This document shows positions 1-6,206 of a stretch of 10,304 nucleotides of DNA, in pieces. The notes under the pieces are model-generated. The model was not told the origin of the DNA. It was given only the letters and a program-made list of their open reading frames with translations, and did no database searches. Source of the DNA: an uncultured Thiomonas sp. (GTDB taxonomy: Bacteria > Pseudomonadota > Gammaproteobacteria > Burkholderiales > Burkholderiaceae_C). Each line of letters begins with the position of its first letter. Within the stretch, counting starts at the first letter, position 1. The stretch lies in NCBI GenBank assembly GCA_937927695.1, contig CALBRU010000225.1:1-10304 (forward strand), written 5' to 3'. The translations under genes were made by a program, and so were the position numbers.

Positions 1-1233
1 GGCACTCTGGGGCTCAACGCCAGACTGATCGACCAATGGCTGTATTTCGATGCCGACATCAACTCGCAACAAAACGCGTTGCTCACCATCCCGGCCCAAT
101 CCCCCGGCACCGCGACCTACACCACCACCCAATACAGCCTCAGCCCTTACATCGACCATCGTTTCAACGATGACCTCCGGTTGCGGGCGCGCAGCGAAAA
201 CGTCTGGACCCGCATTAGCGGGAATCAAACCGGCGCCGCTTTGAGCAACGGTCGCTACGGTCGGCAGACCATCCGCCTGGATCGACGTCCCACCCCCCTG
301 GGCTGGGGCCTCGATGCCAAGCAAGAGGAAACGGTTTACACCGACAGCGGATCGCTTGCCGTACGTGACGAAATCGCGCGCGCCCGGGTTCTCTATGCCT
401 TCACGCCGCATTTCGAAGGCGGACTGATTGGCGGCTATGAGCATTACTCCACGGGCTATGCCAGCTTGGGCCACAGCATCTACGGTGTGCAGCTCAACTG
501 GCGACCCAATGTCTTCACCCGCTTCGACGGCGTGGTCGAGCGGCGGTTTTTCGGCACGGGCTGGAATATCAGCGCCTCGCAGCAGATTCAGCGCCTGAGT
601 CTGCGCCTGAACTGGAACCGGGCGCCTTCGTCCTATCTCGCTTCGCTGCAGACCATTCCGTCGGGGGTGAGTTTGTCCACCCTGCTGGGTGGCATGCTGG
701 CCTCGCAGTACCCCGACCCTGCCGCACGTGCGCAGGCGGTGCAAAACCTGCTGGCCGTCACCGGTCTGCCCGCCACCCTGCCCAACGCTGTCAACTATTA
801 CACCCAGTCGGCCACCCTGCAAGACACCCTGACCTTGACCGGGGTCTTGCTCGCGCAGCGCAACAGTTACACCGTCTCGGTGTTTCATACCAAGACGCAA
901 GACCTGATTCTGCCCGGCTCGCCCCCCTTGAACAATCTGCTGCTCGCCTCGGCTGACTATATTCAAAACGGTATCGGCCTGAGCTACGGACGGCGCCTTA
1001 CCCCGGTGATGAGTCTGAACGTCGGCCTGCTGCGTGCTTTGAGCACAGGGTTTGGTCCCAATGAAGGGGTCAGCACCCGCCAGACCACATTCATCGTGCA
1101 ACTCAGTCGGCGCCTTTCCCCGCAGACCATCCTGGTTCTCGGCGCACGCAGGCAACTGCTCGATACCGCCAACAGCGGCATCCTCAGCGCAAACGAATCG
1201 GCGGTTTACGCCGGTGTTACCCATCAGTTCTGA
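1..1233 (+). CDS. XrtA/PEP-CTERM-associated outer-membrane beta-barrel protein (5' partial)
   Basis: The frame is open from base 1, so the start codon lies upstream; 410 codons are visible before TGA. The protein is probably an outer-membrane beta-barrel acting in exopolysaccharide export, of the 'PEP-CTERM system associated' family I know as TIGR03016. Seen here: many short alternating polar/hydrophobic stretches rich in Tyr, Arg, Asn and Thr; few Cys or Lys; and a C-terminus ending HQF, the terminal aromatic expected of BAM-inserted barrels. A central segment around 690-830 (SQYPDPAARAQAVQNLL, then a GLPATLP motif) matches, from memory, the conserved P-D-P-x-x-R-x-x-A-V and G-L-P motifs of that family, followed by strands that resume with LTLTGVLLAQRNSYTVSVF. 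The family is usually about 450-550 residues, so roughly the signal peptide and first strands are missing. It is followed after 9 nt by the ATPase gene, which suggests cotranscription. The molecular role in the family is not firmly established; a porin-like polymer exit channel is an inference. Confidence 0.8.
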   Translation, partial: GTLGLNARLIDQWLYFDADINSQQNALLTIPAQSPGTATYTTTQYSLSPYIDHRFNDDLRLRARSENVWTRISGNQTGAALSNGRYGRQTIRLDRRPTPLGWGLDAKQEETVYTDSGSLAVRDEIARARVLYAFTPHFEGGLIGGYEHYSTGYASLGHSIYGVQLNWRPNVFTRFDGVVERRFFGTGWNISASQQIQRLSLRLNWNRAPSSYLASLQTIPSGVSLSTLLGGMLASQYPDPAARAQAVQNLLAVTGLPATLPNAVNYYTQSATLQDTLTLTGVLLAQRNSYTVSVFHTKTQDLILPGSPPLNNLLLASADYIQNGIGLSYGRRLTPVMSLNVGLLRALSTGFGPNEGVSTRQTTFIVQLSRRLSPQTILVLGARRQLLDTANSGILSANESAVYAGVTHQF

Positions 1234-1242
1234 ATCAGGCTC

Positions 1243-3390
1243 ATGTACGCAGCGCACTTCGGCCTGAGCGCCCCTCCCTTCCAGCTCAACCCAGACCCGA
1301 GCTTTCTCTACGAGAGCAAAGGGCACAACTACGCCCACCAATATCTGCGCTTTGGCGCCATGCAGGGCGAGGGGTTCATCATCGTCACAGGGGAGATCGG
1401 CGCGGGCAAAACCACCCTGGTGCGCGCGCTCCTCAATGAGCTCGATCCCAGCAAAGTCGCCGCGGCCCAGATCGTCAGTACGCAACTCGAAGCCGAAGAT
1501 TTACTGCGCGCGGTGGCCAACGCCTTTGGCGTGCCGTCCAAAAATGCGTCCAAGGCCGAGTTGCTCGCCGCGCTCGAAGCACATTTCACCACCCTGATGC
1601 TGCAGAACCGTCGTGCCCTGCTGGTCATCGACGAAGCGCAGAACCTGAATGCGGCGGCCATTGAAGAGTTGCGCATGTTGTCCAACTTCCAATATGGCAA
1701 CCGCGCGCTGCTGCAAAGCTATCTCGTCGGACAACCTGAACTGCGCGAGGTGCTGCGCGCACCTAATCTGGAACAACTGCGTCAGCGCATCATCGCCAGT
1801 TGCCATATCGGCCCGATGGACTCGGACGAAACCCGCGCCTACATCATCCACCGCCTCAAGCGAGTCGGCTGGACGGGCCGCCCGGAATTCGACGATGCCG
1901 CTTTCGCCTCGGTGCACGACTGGACGGGTGGGCTGCCGCGGCGCATCAATATGTTGTGCAACCGTCTGCTGCTCTCGGCCTTTCTCGACAACACCGACCA
2001 GATCGACGCTGCGCGCGTCGACACCGTGGCCCGCGAAATTCGCGAGGAGATCGGCGGTCTGCTGCGTCCCGCCGACCTAACCGAACCACAGGCCCCCACC
2101 ATCACCGCGCCGGTTCAGCGAACCGCCCCCGTCTCACCTGTGCAGCCCATCCAGGCGGACAACGCTTCGAGCCTGCCCGTCTTGCGCGATGTCGCCGAGG
2201 CCCTCACCCGCGCACCGGCACCACCCAAACCGGGCGAGCCCGGCCCGCTGCTGTGCATCGCCCAAACTCTGGAAGATCGCATCGCCCTGCACCCGCTGAT
2301 GCAAAAAATGCGAGCCTATTCCGGCTTGCCCCAACCCTTGCTGGTCGGGCTGGAACAACTGTCCTCTTCCGCCATCGCCAACGATCCGGCGCTGGCTGAA
2401 ATCGACCTCGCCCTGCTGCCAGACGCGCAAGATGAGCGGCCCAGTCTTGCGGCCTGGGTGAACTGGCTCGATCAGATTTTCACCACCTACCGGCCCGCTG
2501 CGGTGCTCACGTTCGCGGACAGCGATGCCGCCCTTGCGGCTGGCCTGATGGCCCGGCGCCAAAAAATCTTGCTCGCGCATATCGAGTCCGGCCTGCGTCA
2601 TGGACAGCGTGCCGATGCGCAAGAAATCGACCGCATCATCATTGATCAACTGACCGATCTGCATCTGACCCTGGGGACGGGCTGCGCCGATACGCTGACG
2701 CATGACGGCATCCCTCCCGCATCCATCCGCGTGGTGGGCAACCTGCGGATCGATGCCGTCGTGCAGGGCCTGGCCAATGCACCAGACCCCAAGCTGTTTG
2801 CCACGGAAATCGGGGTGCCCAAGACTTATCTCTCCAACCCCCAGGGCTATGCGCTGCTACTGCTCGAAGACGCAGAATGGGCTACTTCGCGCGACAAAAT
2901 GATCGACATGCTGGCCAACGCCAAACGCCTGAGCCGTATCCTTCCTGTCATCTGGCCGATGCCGACCGCCCTGCACAGCCGCCTGCTGCAATACGGTTTG
3001 AGCAACTCCCTGCGAGGTTCGCGCGTGGCCTGCGTGCCCGAACAGCCTTTCGGGCAGACGCTGGCCCTACTCAGTAAGGCCACCTGCCTGTTGACGGACC
3101 GCGCCAATCTGCAGGATGCCAGCTCCTATCTCGCCATCCCCTGCCTGACCCTGCAAGACTACTGCGCCCGCACCCAAACCCTCACGCAGGGCAGCAACCA
3201 GATCGTTGGGCGAGATTTCCGTCGCATCTTCCAGGCCATGGGTGACATTCTGGAAGGCGACAAAAAAACACGTCCCAACCCGTTCGAGGGCGATGGCAAA
3301 GCCTCCGAGCGCATCGCTCAGGCGCTTGAAACCTGGCTGATGACACAGTGGGAAAACCAGGTGCTCGAAACCCTGGAGACCCAGGCATGA
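1243..3390 (+). CDS. XrtA-associated AAA ATPase fused to degenerate UDP-GlcNAc 2-epimerase-like domain
   Basis: The 715-residue protein has two parts. Residues 1-270 are an ExeA/GspA-like AAA ATPase of the XrtA-associated type (TIGR03015 as I know it): the N-terminal FGLSAPPFQLNPDPSFLY signature, Walker A GEIGAGKTT (50-58), Walker B ALLVIDEAQ (125-133), the LVGQPELR motif (161-168) and GGLPRRIN (229-236, sensor-2-like). A Pro/Ala/Thr-rich linker (about 271-335) follows. Residues about 336-700 resemble a non-hydrolysing UDP-GlcNAc 2-epimerase (WecB/MnaA fold): VLTFADSDAAL (421-431), HIESGLR (446-452), GNLRIDAV (499-506) and NPFEGDGKASERI (679-691). The catalytic His block and the SGG nucleotide motif are not preserved, so epimerase activity is doubtful. 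The usual ATPase is about 350 residues and stands alone, with wecB often a neighbouring gene, so this looks like a fusion. ATG 1243 is chosen because it gives the canonical family N-terminus; only a weak AGG lies 3 nt upstream. The ATPase may energise or regulate polymer export; its exact role is unproven. Confidence 0.87.
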   Translation: MYAAHFGLSAPPFQLNPDPSFLYESKGHNYAHQYLRFGAMQGEGFIIVTGEIGAGKTTLVRALLNELDPSKVAAAQIVSTQLEAEDLLRAVANAFGVPSKNASKAELLAALEAHFTTLMLQNRRALLVIDEAQNLNAAAIEELRMLSNFQYGNRALLQSYLVGQPELREVLRAPNLEQLRQRIIASCHIGPMDSDETRAYIIHRLKRVGWTGRPEFDDAAFASVHDWTGGLPRRINMLCNRLLLSAFLDNTDQIDAARVDTVAREIREEIGGLLRPADLTEPQAPTITAPVQRTAPVSPVQPIQADNASSLPVLRDVAEALTRAPAPPKPGEPGPLLCIAQTLEDRIALHPLMQKMRAYSGLPQPLLVGLEQLSSSAIANDPALAEIDLALLPDAQDERPSLAAWVNWLDQIFTTYRPAAVLTFADSDAALAAGLMARRQKILLAHIESGLRHGQRADAQEIDRIIIDQLTDLHLTLGTGCADTLTHDGIPPASIRVVGNLRIDAVVQGLANAPDPKLFATEIGVPKTYLSNPQGYALLLLEDAEWATSRDKMIDMLANAKRLSRILPVIWPMPTALHSRLLQYGLSNSLRGSRVACVPEQPFGQTLALLSKATCLLTDRANLQDASSYLAIPCLTLQDYCARTQTLTQGSNQIVGRDFRRIFQAMGDILEGDKKTRPNPFEGDGKASERIAQALETWLMTQWENQVLETLETQA

Positions 3391-3442
3391 TGCACATGAA
3401 GCCACGAGTCCACAGCCGCACTTCACTCTGAAAAGCAACATC

Positions 3443-5050
3443 ATGAACGATTTACTGCGTCCCTTGTTCAACCTCCTGCCCGGCATGTGGGACAGGCGCT
3501 GGGTCGGGCTGCTCACCGCGTGGGTCATCATGGCGCTGGGCGGCATCGGCGTGGCCATGTTCCACGAGCGCTATATGGCGTCAGCACGCGTTTATGTGGA
3601 CACGCAAACCCTGCTCAAACCGCTGATGCAAGGCCTGACCGTGCAGCCCAATATCGACGATCAGGTCGCCATGGTGGCCCGCACCTTGCTCGCCCGCCCC
3701 AATCTGGAGCGGCTGGTGCGTGAAAAGCATCTCGCGGTCGATGATGGTCAGCCCGAATCGGTCAACCGCACCGTCGATCAACTGCTCAAGAGCATCAAGC
3801 TCGGCATCAACGCGCGGGAAAACCTCTACAGCGTCAGCTACGTCAACAGCGATCCTCAGGTTGCGCTCGGCGTCGTCAAGGATCTGGTGAACATGTTTCT
3901 CACCTCGGGCATTGGCGGCAAGCAGCAAGACACCCAGCAGGCGCTCAACTTTCTCGATGCCCAAGTAGCCGACTATGGCCGCCAGCTCAGTGCCGCAGAG
4001 CAAAAGCTCAAAGACTTCAAGACCCAGCATCCCGGCTATTCCGGTGCGGCGAATGTCGATTACTACACCCGCGTCAACCAGGCCTCCGACCAACTCTCCC
4101 AGCTTCAGGGCCAGCTCAGCGCCGCGATTGCAGCGCGCAATGCCATCAGCGGCCAGATGCGCGGGGAATCTCCCACCATCAGCGTGACATCGCCCTATAT
4201 GGCAGCCGCCGCGGGCCCCGCGGCGCCCGGCGTTCCTGCGTCCGTACTCGATGTGGACCGGCGCATTCAGGAGCAGCGCGCGCGGCTCGACGATCTGTTG
4301 CAGCGCTACACCAACGACTATCCCGATGTCATTTCTGCGCGCCAGACCCTGGCCCGGCTGGAAGCGGAAAGAAAATCGCGCCTGAAGGCCGCCGCAGAAC
4401 ATCCCGCGCAAGCCGCTGAACAAGCGTCCATCGGCACCAACACCATCAGCACCGCCAACCCGGCCTACCAGCAACTGCGCGTGCAGGTCGCACAGGCCGA
4501 CGCCAACGTAGCCTCGCTTCAAGCCCAGGTAGGCGAGGCTCAGGCACGGTTGGCCGAGCTGCGCAGTCAGGCCGGAAAAATGCCCGCGCTCGACCAGCAA
4601 TATGCCGAACTCATGCGCGGCTACGACGTCATTCGCAAGAGCTACGACGATCTGGTGGCGCGACGTCAGTCTGCCGGGCTGACGCAAAGCGTCGATGCCT
4701 CTTCGCAGCTTGCCGTGTTCCGCGTGGTCGATCCCCCGCGTGTGGAGCATCGTCCGCTGTTCCCAAGCAAACCCATGCTCATCGCCCTGCTGGTGTTTTT
4801 TGCACTGGCCTGCGGAGTGGCGGCAAGTTTCATCGTCTCGCAGATCATGCCGACCTATCACAGCCCGCGCCATCTGCGCGAAACCATCGACCGCCCCGTG
4901 CTCGGCAGCATCTCGCTGCTGAACTCGCCCGAAATTCTCAGCCACGACAAACGGAACAATATGAATCTCGCGCTGGGTATCGCCGGACTCGTGTTGATCG
5001 GGCTGCTCTGGGCCATCTGGGCCCATCTCACGCGGCAGCCCGGCGTTTAA
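3443..5050 (+). CDS. XrtA-system polysaccharide chain-length determinant (Wzz/PCP family)
   Basis: The 535-residue inner-membrane protein is of the polysaccharide co-polymerase (Wzz/GumC-like) family, XrtA-system subtype (TIGR03007 as I know it). It would set polymer length and work with the tyrosine kinase encoded next. Seen: a first membrane segment at about 20-40; a Wzz domain with the typical YMASARVYVDTQTLLKPLM stretch (44-62); a long periplasmic region with coiled-coil-like Ala/Gln/Leu/Glu-rich helices (about 165-235, 270-315, 340-375); and the Pro-rich pre-membrane motif RPLFPSKP (437-444) leading into a second membrane segment (about 445-467). A short cytosolic stretch PTYHSPRHLRETIDRPVLGSI (470-490) resembles the region by which Wzc/CapA-type proteins contact their kinase. 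A third hydrophobic segment (about 508-527) ends the protein, as expected for this subtype. The gene starts 52 nt after the ATPase gene with only a weak purine-rich site (TGAAAAG) upstream. It lacks a Walker motif, so the kinase is a separate polypeptide. Confidence 0.92.
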   Translation: MNDLLRPLFNLLPGMWDRRWVGLLTAWVIMALGGIGVAMFHERYMASARVYVDTQTLLKPLMQGLTVQPNIDDQVAMVARTLLARPNLERLVREKHLAVDDGQPESVNRTVDQLLKSIKLGINARENLYSVSYVNSDPQVALGVVKDLVNMFLTSGIGGKQQDTQQALNFLDAQVADYGRQLSAAEQKLKDFKTQHPGYSGAANVDYYTRVNQASDQLSQLQGQLSAAIAARNAISGQMRGESPTISVTSPYMAAAAGPAAPGVPASVLDVDRRIQEQRARLDDLLQRYTNDYPDVISARQTLARLEAERKSRLKAAAEHPAQAAEQASIGTNTISTANPAYQQLRVQVAQADANVASLQAQVGEAQARLAELRSQAGKMPALDQQYAELMRGYDVIRKSYDDLVARRQSAGLTQSVDASSQLAVFRVVDPPRVEHRPLFPSKPMLIALLVFFALACGVAASFIVSQIMPTYHSPRHLRETIDRPVLGSISLLNSPEILSHDKRNNMNLALGIAGLVLIGLLWAIWAHLTRQPGV

Positions 5051-5053
5051 GGA
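5049..5053 (+). promoter_or_regulatory. Shine-Dalgarno site for the tyrosine kinase gene
   Basis: AAGGA lies 6 nt before ATG 5060 and shares its first two bases with the TAA stop of the chain-length determinant gene. This supports the chosen kinase start and suggests translational coupling of the two partner proteins. Confidence 0.65.
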
Positions 5054-5059
5054 AAGACC

Positions 5060-6004
5060 ATGAGCACCATTGAACAAGCCGTCAAGCGTCTCGAAGAGCT
5101 CCGCACCGCAGGTGTGGACGTCCTATGGAAGCCCACCCCTGCCGCAGACGCCACTCCAGCCGCACCGTCGCCCTTCATGCCCGCGCCGGCCGGGTCTGCG
5201 AGCGCGCAGCCGCAGGCGGCTCCAACCCAGCCGACCGAGACCGCCAAACGCGCGGCGAAGCCGCAAGACATGGGCACACGCTCGAAGCAGGTCGAGATCG
5301 ACCTGAACAAGCTGGCGGCTCAGGGCTATATCGTGCCGCACGCCACTCGCTCGCTACTGGTCGATGAGTTCCGCGTGGTCAAGCGGCCGTTGCTTGCCAA
5401 CGTCACCGGGGCCGCCTCGGCCAAGATCGATCGGCCCAATCTCATCATGGTCACTAGTTCGCTGCCGGGCGAAGGCAAGACCTTCGTGGCGGCCAATCTC
5501 GCCATGAGCATCGCCGCCGAGCTGAACCACACCGTGCTGCTGGTCGACGCCGATCCTTCGCGCAGCAGCCTGCTCGAACGCCTGGGCATCGCCCCGGCGC
5601 AGGGTTTGATCGACAAACTGCTCAACCCCGAGCTCGATCTGTCCGATCTCATCCTCGCAACCAACGTCCCCAAGCTCGCCGTGCTGCCCGTGGGCACGCC
5701 AAACGCGCAAGCCACCGAGCTGTTTGCCAGCGCCACCATGGATCTGCTGCTCGAAGAAATGGCGCACCGCTACCGCGACCGCGTCATCATTCTCGACGCA
5801 CCTCCGCTGCTGCCCTCCGCCGAAGCGCGCGCGCTGTCTTTGCACGCCGGGCAGATTCTTTTCGTCGTACAGGCCGGGCGAACCCATCAAGGCACGGTGC
5901 AGCAGTCACTCACCATGCTGCAAGATCATCCCATGGTCTTCACCCTGCTCAACCAAAGCCGCGGCCCGAAAGCCGGTTCGCCTTACGGCTATTACGCCTA
6001 TTGA
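5060..6004 (+). CDS. XrtA-associated tyrosine autokinase (BY-kinase, CpsD/CapB-like)
   Basis: The 314-residue cytosolic bacterial tyrosine kinase belongs to the MinD/ParA-like P-loop fold (TIGR03018 subtype as I know it). It would autophosphorylate C-terminal tyrosines and cycle with the chain-length determinant to control polymerisation and export. Seen: a short N-terminal helix (1-20); a Pro/Ala-rich linker of low complexity (about 25-70); the DEFRVVKRPLL stretch (102-112), where the family has its E-x-x-R-x-x-R-like oligomerisation segment; Walker A SSLPGEGKTF (133-142); Walker A' VLLVDADPSRSS (159-170); a QGLIDKL motif (181-187); Walker B RVIILDAPPL (241-250); and a tyrosine tail YGYYAY (309-314). 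The A' motif has DADPSRSS where Wzc-type kinases have D-x-D-x-R. The gene begins 9 nt after the chain-length gene with a good ribosome binding site and is the last of the operon, as a strong terminator follows. Identification is firm; the substrates are unknown. Confidence 0.93.
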   Translation: MSTIEQAVKRLEELRTAGVDVLWKPTPAADATPAAPSPFMPAPAGSASAQPQAAPTQPTETAKRAAKPQDMGTRSKQVEIDLNKLAAQGYIVPHATRSLLVDEFRVVKRPLLANVTGAASAKIDRPNLIMVTSSLPGEGKTFVAANLAMSIAAELNHTVLLVDADPSRSSLLERLGIAPAQGLIDKLLNPELDLSDLILATNVPKLAVLPVGTPNAQATELFASATMDLLLEEMAHRYRDRVIILDAPPLLPSAEARALSLHAGQILFVVQAGRTHQGTVQQSLTMLQDHPMVFTLLNQSRGPKAGSPYGYYAY

Positions 6005-6021
6005 TCGATCTAGACTCCCAT

Positions 6022-6050
6022 GCCCCCTTGCATTTCAAGGGGGCTTTTTT
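6022..6050 (+). terminator. Intrinsic terminator closing the exopolysaccharide operon
   Basis: A perfect 9-bp stem GCCCCCTTG (6022-6030) / CAAGGGGGC (6036-6044) with a 5-base CATTT loop is followed at once by six T residues (6045-6050). It lies 18 nt after the kinase stop codon on the + strand. This is a textbook rho-independent terminator and implies that the NRPS/PKS gene downstream is transcribed separately. Confidence 0.95.
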
Positions 6051-6206
6051 ATTCCCAACTAACGAAAAGTTCACAAGACACACGAGAATTTCTTGCCCTC
6101 CCCTGCTTGGGTACTAGCCAAACAATTTTTGATGCCGTGCAATAGAAGCCCATGAAAAGTTCTGTCGAACGGGGGTTCGGACAGACGCTCGACCTTGGTG
6201 GACCTC
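6051..6206. other. Comparatively AT-rich spacer between the terminator and the NRPS/PKS gene
   Basis: This spacer of about 150 bp is visibly richer in A and T than either flank (for example 6121-6180 is 28 G/C of 60). The promoter of the NRPS/PKS gene should lie here, but no -35/-10 pair with acceptable spacing stands out: TTGCCC (6093-6098) and TACTAG (6112-6117) are only 13 nt apart. A weak hairpin CGAAC / GTTCG (6166-6170 / 6175-6179) with a GGGG loop lies about 30 nt before the start codon; its meaning is unclear. No gene is supported here on either strand. Confidence 0.5.
6197..6202 (+). promoter_or_regulatory. Probable Shine-Dalgarno site for the NRPS/PKS gene
   Basis: GGTGGA ends 4 nt before ATG 6207. 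The in-frame stop at 6153-6155 limits the start to after that point. The only other close candidate is GTG 6198, which overlaps this site, so ATG 6207 is preferred. The spacing is slightly short. Confidence 0.45.

Noticed and set aside
2111..2123. A short palindrome GGTTC-AGC-GAACC resembling an operator.
   Set aside because: It lies inside the coding sequence for the Pro/Thr-rich linker of the ATPase fusion. It is short and most likely coincidental.
3387..3431. A 14-codon frame (ATG overlapping the ATPase gene stop as ATGA) in the 52-nt gap before the chain-length gene.
   Set aside because: It is very short, has no ribosome binding site of its own beyond the gene end and no recognisable sequence. 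Coupling of this kind arises often by chance.
3581..5077. A 498-codon open frame on the minus strand.
   Set aside because: It is antisense to the chain-length determinant gene, is compositionally biased, and has no domain signature.
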